Assembly: GCA_050117475.1 (NCBI GenBank)
Contig: JASFMR010000016.1
Span: 1-48,250 of the forward strand
Reading direction: 5' to 3'
Length of the DNA stretch: 48,250 bases
From: Fodinibius sp050117475
GTDB taxonomy: Bacteria; Bacteroidota; Rhodothermia; Balneolales; Balneolaceae
The notes under the pieces were generated by a model that was not told the origin of the DNA, ran no database searches, and saw only the letters and a list, made by a program, of their open reading frames with translations. Position 1 is the stretch's first letter, and every line of letters starts with the position of its first letter. Of the stretch, positions 26,271 through 34,076 are shown piece by piece. A program made the translations under genes and the position numbers.

Positions 26271-27077
26271 ATGAATCGTTTGAAAGGAAAAATAGCCCTA
26301 ATCACCGGCGCGGCCCGCGGCATAGGCGAAGCGATAGCCCGGCTATTCGTAGCAGAAGGGGCCTATGTTTATATCACTGATATTAGGGATGAACTGGGAG
26401 GAGGGGTCGCCATGAATTTAGCGGGAGATGTCAGCTATTGTACCCTGGATGTCCGGCGTGAAGCCGATTGGGCTCGGGTTACTTCTATGATCATGGATGA
26501 GGAAGGCCGGCTCGATGTTCTCGTCAACAATGCCGGGATTATGGGTTTCGAAAACAGTTTTAATCCCCAGGATCCTGAAAACGCCTCCCTGGAAGATTGG
26601 CGGTCGGTACATAAGACCAATCTTGACGGTGTCTTCCTGGGTTGCAAATATGCCATAAAAAGCATGCGTCCAAATGGAACAGGATCCATCATCAACATTT
26701 CCTCCCGCTCGGGTGTTGTGGGCATCCCCCGGGCAGCGGCATATGCCTCATCAAAGGCGGCAATCCGGAATCATACAAAGTCAGTGGCATTATATTGCGC
26801 GGAAGAAGGTCTGGACATCCGTTGTAATGCCATCAATCCTGCCGCCATTTTAACACCCATGTGGGAGCCCATGCTGGGTGAAGGCAAACAAAGGGAAGAG
26901 CGCATGCAGCATTTTGTAAAAGATACGCCGATGCAGCGTTTTGGTAGCCCGGATGAGGTGGCTGCCCTGGCGGTGCTTTTGGCATCGGAGGAAGCCAGTT
27001 ATATGACGGGTGCCGAACTTAATTTGGATGGGGGGATTCTTGCCGGATCCATCTCGGCTCCTACAAATGACACATAG
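26271..27077 (+). CDS. Short-chain dehydrogenase/reductase (SDR)
   Basis: This 268-residue classical SDR has the cofactor motif TGAARGIGEAIA, an Asp at the end of beta-2 (YITDIRDE) favouring NAD, VNNAGIMG, the catalytic Ser in IINISSRSGVVG and the Tyr-Lys pair in AAAYASSKAAI. The C-terminus (GAELNLDGGILAG) is typical of glucose-1-dehydrogenase or 3-oxoacyl-ACP-reductase-like enzymes. The substrate cannot be told. It has its own 149-base upstream gap and is followed 12 bases later by a putative secreted metallopeptidase gene. Confidence 0.9.
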   Translation: MNRLKGKIALITGAARGIGEAIARLFVAEGAYVYITDIRDELGGGVAMNLAGDVSYCTLDVRREADWARVTSMIMDEEGRLDVLVNNAGIMGFENSFNPQDPENASLEDWRSVHKTNLDGVFLGCKYAIKSMRPNGTGSIINISSRSGVVGIPRAAAYASSKAAIRNHTKSVALYCAEEGLDIRCNAINPAAILTPMWEPMLGEGKQREERMQHFVKDTPMQRFGSPDEVAALAVLLASEEASYMTGAELNLDGGILAGSISAPTNDT

Positions 27078-27089
27078 AGGTATATTCGC

Positions 27090-28172
27090 ATGAAAAAAAT
27101 AATAATAGGTTCACTATTCTTGGTTTTTCCGCTCCTGTTAAATGGGCAGTCACTTCAAATTGAGTTTGATTATCAAAATCTCGATCAAACTCTAAGTATC
27201 CTTGGAAAGGAAAAGGTTGATTCAGTTCAACTTTCAAATTTCCTAAGTTTGAAAGGAACTAAGGGGCTTTACCGGAAGATAGCAGCAAACAGTCTTACCA
27301 CTTGCCTGGCTCTTTTGCAGGCTGTTGAAGGCCGCAATCCCGAAAAGAATTATTCTGATTTCCAGTACATCCCCATAAGAAATCACCTTGAGGGGATGGA
27401 GAATTTCAGAGACAAGATAAAAGATAATGAAACCGTGATTCTGGATTCCTTGAAGTCCGGCTTGGGTCCATACTTACCAAAGGGCACCACGAGGAAAGTA
27501 ACCATCCACTTCATACTGGGAGGCTATTCATCCGGTTTTACGCTGGGAGGTGCATCGGATTTTTACGTGGGGGTTCAGCACTACAAAGGAGATCTTTTCA
27601 GTATCATCAATACGTGTAAGCATGAATTGTTTCACCTCATCCAAGATAGCCATTACAATTTTACTGCTACTAATAAATTACTTGAGAAACGAAATCCTGG
27701 TATGGCCTATGTTCATGCCCTGGTATCTTATCTCTTCTATGAAGGGACGGCGGAGTTTGTAGCTGATTTGCATAATTACCCAAGAGAAGCTCGGCATATT
27801 AACGAGTTAAGGGAACATATGGATGTAAATAAGTCAAGAGAGGAGGAAGTTTTCTACCTGATCAGCACTTCGGTCGTAACTATTTATGAGCATCCGGATG
27901 ATGCAAATTTTTCAAACGTATACAACATTTTATTCTCCTGGAACTGGAATAACCCGGCCTATTTTGCCGGCTATAAGATGACCGGAACGCTGACAAAAGA
28001 ATATGGCCTCGAATATCTCAAAAAAGCGTTGCGCCGTGACCCTGTACGATTTGCTCTGGACTACACCGAAATAGCAAAAAGGTCTGGCAAAAATCTGCCT
28101 TTATTCACCGAGGAGTTTACAAACGTTTTACACCGGCTGAATAAAAACATTGAAGAGATAAACCAAAACTAG
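27090..28172 (+). CDS. Secreted putative metallopeptidase (HExxH), family not recognised
   Basis: This 360-residue protein starts with a signal peptide (IIIGSLFLVFPLLLNGQ). It carries HELFH (His178, Glu179, His182) and, about 36 residues on, YEGTAEFVADL with Glu residues 218 and 222, the gluzincin-like spacing. The flanking glycine-rich strand FILGGYSSGFTLGGASDFYV precedes the helix as in DUF2268- and DUF5700-type proteins. It is not closely similar to its neighbour at 25120 but may share the fold. Zinc binding is inferred from the motif. Confidence 0.65.
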   Translation: MKKIIIGSLFLVFPLLLNGQSLQIEFDYQNLDQTLSILGKEKVDSVQLSNFLSLKGTKGLYRKIAANSLTTCLALLQAVEGRNPEKNYSDFQYIPIRNHLEGMENFRDKIKDNETVILDSLKSGLGPYLPKGTTRKVTIHFILGGYSSGFTLGGASDFYVGVQHYKGDLFSIINTCKHELFHLIQDSHYNFTATNKLLEKRNPGMAYVHALVSYLFYEGTAEFVADLHNYPREARHINELREHMDVNKSREEEVFYLISTSVVTIYEHPDDANFSNVYNILFSWNWNNPAYFAGYKMTGTLTKEYGLEYLKKALRRDPVRFALDYTEIAKRSGKNLPLFTEEFTNVLHRLNKNIEEINQN

Positions 28173-28248
28173 TTATTGATAAACTCGTCTCGAATGGTGG
28201 ATAAAAAACTAAGACGATAACTACAAATTATAAGTCTCACTAGATATA

Positions 28249-29031
28249 GTGAATATGAGCTATGTAAAATGGTATTTCCTGCTCCTCTTTTGTGTTGTGT
28301 TAAGTGGAAATTTAAGGGCCCAAGATGCCACAAAATCTTACGATACAATTAAAACCGGAGAAATCATTCCGGGATCTGAAGAATTACGACTGAACTCCTT
28401 ACACCCTTATCAATACCAGTACGAACTTATGTTGGTTGCCGGTGGGCAACAGATGAATATTGGGACTCTTACGGACGAAGTTCGCATATATCGGAAAAAG
28501 AAAACGGTGGAACGGATACAGGTTTTAAAGCGACCCAACCAGCCCCAACATATGGATAGTGTCCGCGCGGTTTTGAATTCACTAGCGCCCCTGTCACACA
28601 ATTCTCAGAATCAGAACCGAATTATTACGCTGAATTTTAGTCCATCCGGCGTTGAGGGCAGCTATCATTTTACAGATTCTGCAACAGTAGAGATTAACGA
28701 TCGATTTGACCAACCGTATTTTGATTCTAATTGGGTAGATTTGATTATACGCTTGTTACCCTTAAAAAAGGGCTATGAAAGGACAATCGATACTCATGAA
28801 GTGGCAGCGGACGGAACTTCGGGTTTTGTACCGTATCAGGTTGAGGTAACTGATCAGGTTAAGCTTAAAGGCAGAGACGGAAAGTCAGTGAAAGCCTGGG
28901 TCGTTACGCAGAATAAAGAGGACAGAATCACAAGATATTATATAAGAGTCGGATCGCTGGAAGTGATAAAAATGGAAGTCCCCATTTCGGATGAAAGAAA
29001 AATGGTAATGAGAAGAAGAATTTACCGGTAA
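28249..29031 (+). CDS. Secreted protein with DUF3108-like C-terminal domain
   Basis: This 260-residue protein begins with a signal peptide (YFLLLFCVVLSGNLRAQ). The body is beta-rich; the C-terminal part (KLKGRDGKSVKAWVVTQNK, TRYYIRVGSLEVIKMEVPIS) resembles DUF3108-type beta-barrel-like periplasmic proteins, whose role is unknown. The start may be either of two near ATG codons (28249 or 28255). It ends the run of same-strand envelope genes. Confidence 0.55.
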   Translation: MNMSYVKWYFLLLFCVVLSGNLRAQDATKSYDTIKTGEIIPGSEELRLNSLHPYQYQYELMLVAGGQQMNIGTLTDEVRIYRKKKTVERIQVLKRPNQPQHMDSVRAVLNSLAPLSHNSQNQNRIITLNFSPSGVEGSYHFTDSATVEINDRFDQPYFDSNWVDLIIRLLPLKKGYERTIDTHEVAADGTSGFVPYQVEVTDQVKLKGRDGKSVKAWVVTQNKEDRITRYYIRVGSLEVIKMEVPISDERKMVMRRRIYR

Positions 29032-29053
29032 ACACACTGATCATTAAAAAGAC

Positions 29054-29515
29054 ATGGGAATAAAATTTAGAAAGGCTACTGAAAAAGACCTTATTCAAAT
29101 AGTAGAGATGATTGCGGATGATGAACTTGGAAAAACAAGAGAGAATTTTGAAGTACCACTCCCAAAAGAATATTTGAATGCTTTTAAAGAAATTGACGCA
29201 GAGGAAAATCAAGAATTGATGGTAATTGAAAATGGAAACTCTGAAATAGTTGGAACACTACTGATGTCATTCATTCAGTGTTTAACTTACCGAGGTGGAA
29301 TTAGAGCACAGGTTGAAGCGGTACGAATTAGAAAAGACAAAAGAGGTATAGGATTAGGAAAAGAAATGTTTAAATGGGCAATAGCCAGAGCAAAAGAACG
29401 AGAAGCCCATTTAGTACAGTTAACAACCGACAAAAAAAGACCCAAAGCAGTTAGTTTTTATAAGGATCTGGGATTTAAGCCATCCCATGAAGGAATGAAA
29501 ATGCATTTTGATTAA
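29054..29515 (+). CDS. GNAT-family N-acetyltransferase
   Basis: This 153-residue protein is a complete GNAT acetyltransferase: start FRKATEKDLIQIVEM, motif A with EAVRIRKDKRGIGLGKEM (acetyl-CoA pyrophosphate loop R-x-x-G-x-G) and motif B KAVSFYKDLGFKPSHEGM. It may acetylate a small amine or a protein N-terminus. The gene is visibly richer in A/T and AGA codons than its neighbours, which suggests a different origin. It is a common type of mobile-cassette cargo. Confidence 0.88.
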   Translation: MGIKFRKATEKDLIQIVEMIADDELGKTRENFEVPLPKEYLNAFKEIDAEENQELMVIENGNSEIVGTLLMSFIQCLTYRGGIRAQVEAVRIRKDKRGIGLGKEMFKWAIARAKEREAHLVQLTTDKKRPKAVSFYKDLGFKPSHEGMKMHFD

Positions 29516-29613
29516 ATAAACAGTTGGAAACAATTACTACGGAAGAGCAGATGGCCTAAGTAAAATTTCTGAACTCAATTTTTTATGACTTATAAGTAAA
29601 TAACAAATTGCAA

Positions 29614-29973
29614 ATGAACCCTAAAGAAGTCGTTAAACAATTTGTGAAACATTTCAATAATGCGGATGCAGGCGCCCTTGCGAACCTATATCACGAAGAC
29701 GCTATCAATCATCAGGTAACGGATGAGCCGGTGGTGGGAAAAGAGGCGATACGCGCAAATTTCGAAAAGGAGTTTGCCACGGCGGACATGGAATGCATCG
29801 TCGAAAACCTGTTTGAAGACGGGGAGTGGGCCATGCTGGAATGGAAGGATCCCTTGGGATTGAGGGGATGCGGTTTTTTTCACGTGGTGGATGGGAAAAT
29901 AAAATTTCAGCGCGGCTATTGGGATAAACTGTCGTTCATAAGAATGCATAATCTGCCCATTCCAGAAAAGTAG
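29614..29973 (+). CDS. NTF2/SnoaL-like protein
   Basis: The start chosen is the ATG at 29614 (119 residues; MNPKEVVKQFVKHFNNAD); an in-frame TTG two codons earlier is the only alternative. The SnoaL pattern is clear: LANLYHEDAINHQ, GKEAIRANFEKEFA, EWAMLEWKDP and FFHVVDGKIKFQRGYWDKLSF. Proteins of this type are small ligand-binding or isomerase-like cones. The gene lies alone with no obvious partner. Confidence 0.8.
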   Translation: MNPKEVVKQFVKHFNNADAGALANLYHEDAINHQVTDEPVVGKEAIRANFEKEFATADMECIVENLFEDGEWAMLEWKDPLGLRGCGFFHVVDGKIKFQRGYWDKLSFIRMHNLPIPEK

Positions 29974-30061
29974 ATAACCACCCCATAAAATAAAGGAATA
30001 GGGTAAACATCAGTATCATAAAAATTCCAGCTCTTAAAAACCTTTACTACATGATTTGTAT

Positions 30062-30235
30062 ATGAAAGTCATAAAAACAGAGAGCTTAAACAGCCATCAA
30101 AAAAATCAAATACTTGAACTTTGGAACCGGGAGTATCCGAAGAAATTATCACTCTCCAACCAGAGGGCATTTGAAGATTATTTGCAGGATCTGCATGATC
30201 TACAACTAAAAACAAACATAAATCAAATATCATGA
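30062..30235 (+). pseudogene. Truncated GNAT acetyltransferase (57-codon remnant)
   Basis: From the ATG at 30062 this reads MKVIKTESLNSHQKNQILEL, then WNREYPKKLSLSNQRAFEDY and LQDLHDLQ before a short tail and a stop. This is the N-terminal helix region of a GNAT subfamily whose members continue with the acetyl-CoA core for another 100 residues; that core is missing. Its TGA stop overlaps the ATG of the following lipoprotein gene (ATGA), so the break may have placed the two genes in contact. Confidence 0.6.
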
Positions 30236-30705
30236 AAAAAATCTCATTAACCGTATCTACGTTGATTATAATCCTGGTTTTGCAATCTTGTGCAACCATT
30301 ATGCATGGCTCAAAGCAGGAAGTGGGAATAAGCAGTAACCCTTCGAGGGCTAAGGTCTTTGTAGACAACCAAAAGAAAGGTACAACCCCAGTTAATATTA
30401 AATTGAAAAGGACCGATGCACATACAATTCGTTTGGAGCTAGAAGGATATCAACCTTATGAAACAACCCTTACCAAAAGTGTTAGTGGATGGGTCTGGGG
30501 AAATATCGTTTTTGGTGGTTTGATTGGTCTAGGTGTCGACGCTGTAACGGGTGGTTTGTATAAGTTATCGCCTGAACAACTGAATGCAGAATTCAAAAAA
30601 TCTCAGGCAAATGCAAAAGTCTCGAAAGAGGGGTTATTTATCACCGTAGTTTTAGAACCTGAATTAGGTTGGGAAAAAATCGGTTCTTTAAAACCTGCCA
30701 GATAG
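30232..30705 (+). CDS. PEGA-domain lipoprotein
   Basis: This 157-residue protein has a lipoprotein signal MKKISLTVSTLIIILVLQSC with the lipobox LQSC. The next segment (about 35-80) is a PEGA domain: GISSNPSRAKVFVDNQKKGT, then TPVNIKLKRTDAHTIRLELE and GYQPYETTL. A glycine-rich hydrophobic stretch (WGNIVFGGLIGLGVDAVTGG) follows, as in many envelope PEGA lipoproteins. It is probably anchored in the inner or outer membrane; the function is unknown. Confidence 0.85.
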   Translation: MKKISLTVSTLIIILVLQSCATIMHGSKQEVGISSNPSRAKVFVDNQKKGTTPVNIKLKRTDAHTIRLELEGYQPYETTLTKSVSGWVWGNIVFGGLIGLGVDAVTGGLYKLSPEQLNAEFKKSQANAKVSKEGLFITVVLEPELGWEKIGSLKPAR

Positions 30706-30718
30706 AAATTCCGAAACC

Positions 30719-30753
30719 AACGTATAGCGCAGCTTTTGCTATAATTGTTAGGC
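30719..30753. repeat. Possible attC-like hairpin
   Basis: The sequence has AAC, TATAGC, a short GC-containing spacer, GCTATA and then GTTAGGC. The arms pair with each other, and the right end matches the integron core GTTRRRY. The left side does not give a full RYYYAAC box. It lies between two small accessory genes of the kinds often found in gene cassettes (PEGA lipoprotein and ABM monooxygenase). No integrase is in the window. Confidence 0.35.
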
Positions 30754-30766
30754 AAGAGAATTAATT

Positions 30767-31069
30767 ATGTCTGAATATATTACTGTATGGCAATATTGGA
30801 TTAAAGAGGAGAACCGCAAAGAATTTGAGCACGTTTACGGGGCTGAGGGTGCCTGGGTTAAACTTTTTCAACGTGCTCCGGGATTCATAAAGACGGTACT
30901 GCTTCAGGATTGTGAAGATCCTTCTCACTATGTCACCTTTGACAGATGGAGTTCGGAGCAACAGTATTACGCCTTTATGGATAAATACGCTGAGGATTAC
31001 CGTAATTTGGATGAAAGGTGTTCGAACGTAACAACCCGGGAAGATCATATCGGTAGTTTTACCACTTAG
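30767..31069 (+). CDS. Antibiotic-biosynthesis-monooxygenase (ABM) domain protein
   Basis: This 100-residue protein is a single dimeric ferredoxin-like ABM domain: ITVWQYWIKEENRKEFEHVY, a hydrophobic AWVKLFQRAPGFIKTVLLQD, then YVTFDRWSSEQQYYAFMDKY. ABM proteins include quinol monooxygenases and heme-degrading enzymes; many are of unknown role. No heme- or quinone-specific residue stands out. It is a typical small accessory gene and lies just after the attC-like hairpin. Confidence 0.8.
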   Translation: MSEYITVWQYWIKEENRKEFEHVYGAEGAWVKLFQRAPGFIKTVLLQDCEDPSHYVTFDRWSSEQQYYAFMDKYAEDYRNLDERCSNVTTREDHIGSFTT

Positions 31070-31090
31070 ATAACTCCTAAAGTCCCAATG

Positions 31091-31531
31091 TCAGCCTTCT
31101 TCGCATCGAAGTTTCAAGCCCTTGTTCTCCTGCATTAAAGCTCTGCGGATTGCAGCCTTAAGCACGAACCTGAAGATGACAGCATAGAATCCCGAAGCTA
31201 GTATTTGCAAGGTGTTCAGGGTGCCCGATTCTTTCTGCGTTACCTGATGGATCGCCGTCATATGTAAACCCCTCCGCTTGGTCTCCCAGGTAAACCCTTC
31301 TTCGGGAATATATTCAGTTACAGTCCAAATAGATTCGGGTTGACCGGGTTGCTTGATTCTGGCTTTGCTGCCTAAGCCGAATGGCTTATCGTCAAGGCGG
31401 TGGACATCCGTAATGGTGGGCGTCCACTGGGGCCATTGTTCAATGTTTTCAATCACATTCCAAACCAGGTTTTTTGGAGTCTCAATATAGATGGTATCTT
31501 CTATAATTAATGGTCGCAATTCTGATAGCAA
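31091..31531 (-). CDS. SRPBCC-family protein
   Basis: This 146-residue protein has the SRPBCC pattern: DTIYIETPKNLVWNVIENIE, then QWPQWTPTITDVHRLDD, GSKARIKQPGQPESIWTVTE and a C-terminal helix with KAAIRRALMQENKGLKLRCE. The only start available is a TTG at 31531, since the upstream frame contains TAA and no ATG is placed well. It is convergent with the ABM gene. Confidence 0.72.
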   Translation of the reverse strand: MLSELRPLIIEDTIYIETPKNLVWNVIENIEQWPQWTPTITDVHRLDDKPFGLGSKARIKQPGQPESIWTVTEYIPEEGFTWETKRRGLHMTAIHQVTQKESGTLNTLQILASGFYAVIFRFVLKAAIRRALMQENKGLKLRCEEG

Positions 31532-31654
31532 TTTTTATTTAAAGTAACTTTAATTATGCTTAATACTACGACTTTTCGGCATCGCATGATAGGTAGTAAG
31601 CAATTTTGAAAGAGTTTTACACCAATGATTTTTAAAGATTAGCATAGGTTGTCG

Positions 31655-32011
31655 ATGCAGGAAGAACCCAAAAATACGAATCCCTATTATCCTGATATTC
31701 CGCTATTCCTGGGTTTGATCCCGATAATTAACGCTTTTAATTATTACCTGACCTACTCGAATATTCAACTGGATTCGCATCTCCTTCTCACATTTTCGAT
31801 AGACACGGTACAAGGGTACTTGGCATGGGTGGGGATCAGGTACCTGATTTTGTACTTCGATGACCAACTGCCTTACCACAGAGCTCCGCTAAAGCGCATC
31901 ATGATTCAGCTGATTTATAGTCAATCATCAGAAATCGTGTTTATAGTTCATTGTAACCAACATAATAATAAGAGATTGATTTATAGAGAATCTGATTCTT
32001 GCGGAACTTAA
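31655..32011 (+). pseudogene. Truncated membrane sensor part of a LytTR-type regulator
   Basis: The ATG at 31655 opens a 118-codon frame. Residues up to about 88 look like the membrane domain of one-component LytTR proteins: PYYPDIPLFLGLIPIINAFN, LLTFSIDTVQGYLAWVGIRY, then LPYHRAPLKRIMIQL. From about 31920 the text becomes unrelated and ends in a stop, so the third and fourth helices and the whole DNA-binding domain are lost. Still expressed or not cannot be said. Confidence 0.5.
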
Positions 32012-32813
32012 AATTGTGCCAGATACGTCAATTTAATTACAATCTATCTTTCAAACCTATGATATAGGAAATCACCAACATTTTTTTGTTTGGACCTGTT
32101 ACTCTCAAGGTTCTTATCTAGATTCTTTTCTCGTTAGATTCATGTAGCAATTGTCCGGAATAATCCGCATCAACAGGCACAACTTTTAAAATATCCATAG
32201 CTATATAAATTATTTGTGTTTAAGACTGTCTTCAATATGGCTATATGGACGAGAAATTATTACCCGATACTTGCTAAATATGGGGTAGTTATACGGGCTG
32301 TTTTGCTTAAATTTTGGAATTATATTGGGATTCCAAACTATTTCCCACGATGCTTTTCCGGTCCTGAAAATCGAGTGGTTCCCTTTTCTCTTGGTTAAAC
32401 CTGTTATGATTCTTCGATCAGATTGGTTAAGAATACGCCAGAAATGTGGTACCGAGCAGGGAGGTAGGGGCCATTTGGGAAAAGTTTTTCCCGGAATGGG
32501 TATATTCTAACAAAAAACCCCGCCTTGAGATTATGAAGGGAACATTTATGTTAGCAATGATCGTCATCACTTTGGCGCCCTTGATAAAGATTTTATATAC
32601 AATGTAAAAAGTGCAATTGTCAACGGTAATCAGTGGCAGGAAGGCGGCCTAATAGATTCCATTGCGATTCAGCAGGGGATTTTCTTATGTCCAATCTTCA
32701 TCAATTCCACTAATTTTTTAAGAGTTAATAAACTGCATGGTATAAGATGGTTTGGCTCTGGATATTCATCAAAAAGGTTCTCGTATTTTAAGTCATCACG
32801 TATATAAAATGCT
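32012..32813. other. Decayed intergenic region, no intact gene
   Basis: About 800 bases without a credible gene. There are short protein-like fragments: on the plus strand near 32440-32510 a run reading AIWEKFFPEWVYSNKKPRLE, preceded in another frame by EMWYRAG, and on the minus strand near 32670-32815 YIRDDLKYENLFDEYPEP. I could not assign either to a family with confidence. The region follows the truncated LytTR gene and looks like a graveyard of deletions. Confidence 0.4.
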
Positions 32814-32837
32814 ATGTTAATAAAGAGAGGGTTCGGG

Positions 32838-33602
32838 ATGGAGTGTAAAAACATGATGATTTTATCAATGCTTGTGGTGCTGATGTGCGTGGTGGCACCG
32901 TCTGTTTGGGCTCAGAATGTTTCAAGATTGGTAATTGATCTTGAGGCAGGGCCGGTATGGCAGAGCCGTAATAATGTACAGATTCCCAATACCGAGGACG
33001 GTACCAGATTTTCGCTGGTCGACCTTGCCGGGAGAGGCCCCTGGCCCGCCGCCCGGCTTTATCTTACCTGGAATATCAACAACCGACACAGTTTCCGCGG
33101 CCTGCTCGCACCGCTTTCTTTTACCGAAACGGGTTCATTCAAGAGTCCGGTAGACTTTGCAGGTAAAACTTATGGCCCTGGCGCTCCTGTTGATGCTACC
33201 TACCAGTTTAATTCCTGGCGCCTTGGCTACCGCTATCGCTTGCTGGACCGGGAGCACGTTACGTTGTCGATCGGAGTTACCGCAAAGATTCGTGATGCAA
33301 AGATTGAGCTTAAGCAGGGGAATACAACCAGCAAAAAAACGGATGTGGGGTTTGTGCCGCTTCTTTATGTAGGGAATGACTGGCGCTTCGCCGGAAAATG
33401 GCATCTATTGTTCGACTTTGAAGGTCTGGCCGGTGGACCGGGGAGGGCGTTCGACATCGCGTTCAAGCCTTATTACGCAATCAGCGATCACTGGGGGATA
33501 GGTGCCGGTTACCGCACCATAGAGGGCGGCGCTGACGTCGAGTCGGTTTATAATTTCGCCTGGCTGCACTACGCCGTGTTCTCATTCACCTTTGGATTTT
33601 GA
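32838..33602 (+). CDS. Outer-membrane beta-barrel protein of unknown function
   Basis: The likely start is the ATG at 32838 (254 residues), preceded by GAGAGG; a start eight codons earlier is possible. A signal peptide (ILSMLVVLMCVVAPSVWAQ) leads to a protein of alternating polar and hydrophobic strands with many aromatic residues (RLYLTWNINNRHSFRGLLAP, YQFNSWRLGYRYRLLDREHV, GIGAGYRTIEGGADVESVYN), ending in FSFTFGF, a proper C-terminal Phe barrel signal. About 8-10 strands fit this length. The function is unknown. Confidence 0.75.
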   Translation: MECKNMMILSMLVVLMCVVAPSVWAQNVSRLVIDLEAGPVWQSRNNVQIPNTEDGTRFSLVDLAGRGPWPAARLYLTWNINNRHSFRGLLAPLSFTETGSFKSPVDFAGKTYGPGAPVDATYQFNSWRLGYRYRLLDREHVTLSIGVTAKIRDAKIELKQGNTTSKKTDVGFVPLLYVGNDWRFAGKWHLLFDFEGLAGGPGRAFDIAFKPYYAISDHWGIGAGYRTIEGGADVESVYNFAWLHYAVFSFTFGF

Positions 33603-33763
33603 TATATCGTACTTTTGTCCGCTACGAGCCGAATACTTGAGGTCGGGTAGTAGCTTATTCAAATAATATCCCCAGCTGCTCGCGTAAATGACTTTTAAGT
33701 AATGCCAATCTGTATTTTGTAAACCTCATGTGAACCCTGGGATGGATTGGTGAGGTAATTTAG

Positions 33764-33812
33764 CAAAATAAAAAAGCCTTTGATTGCCCATAAGTAATTG
33801 GAATCAAAGACT
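33764..33812 (-). terminator. Intrinsic terminator after tRNA-Arg
   Basis: On the minus strand CTTTGATT and AATCAAAG form an 8-bp stem (33802-33809 with 33778-33785), followed by GGCTTTTTTATTTT. It is 11 bases past the 3' end of the tRNA and in the right orientation to end its transcript. Confidence 0.8.
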
Positions 33813-33822
33813 TAATAGAAAG

Positions 33823-33896
33823 TACGCCCGGAAGGATTCGAACCCTCAACCTTCTGATCCGAAGTCAGACGCTCTATCCAGTTGAGCTACGGGCGC
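33823..33896 (-). tRNA. tRNA-Arg (anticodon UCG)
   Basis: The minus strand folds as a cloverleaf: acceptor GCGCCCG pairing with CGGGCGU (first pair G-U), D-arm with AGCUCAACUGGAUAGAGC, anticodon stem UCUGA/UCAGA around loop CUUCGGA, and T-arm GGGUUCGAAUCC. The anticodon UCG reads arginine CGA codons. The discriminator base is A, and CCA is not encoded. The length is 74 nucleotides. Confidence 0.95.
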
Positions 33897-34076
33897 AAAA
33901 GAGCCCTAAATATCTAGCTTCAAATAACAAATAACAAGAGAAACTCTGAATCAACTTATGAAAGGCTTTATCGGTATACAAATCCTCTGGAGTTTTGCTT
34001 TTTGAGGGGGCTTTATATACCGATCCCGGTCATGATAAAGCCATAACCGGGATTGGGTTTTTAAAAGGTTATAACG

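Noticed and set aside
28234..28248. Short palindrome CACTA-GATA-TAGTG before the DUF3108-like gene
   Set aside because: Only five pairs in AT-rich DNA; expected by chance.
32216..32510. Two plus-strand frames of about 60 codons
   Set aside because: Neither has a convincing family or start; they lie in decayed DNA and are described there instead of as genes.
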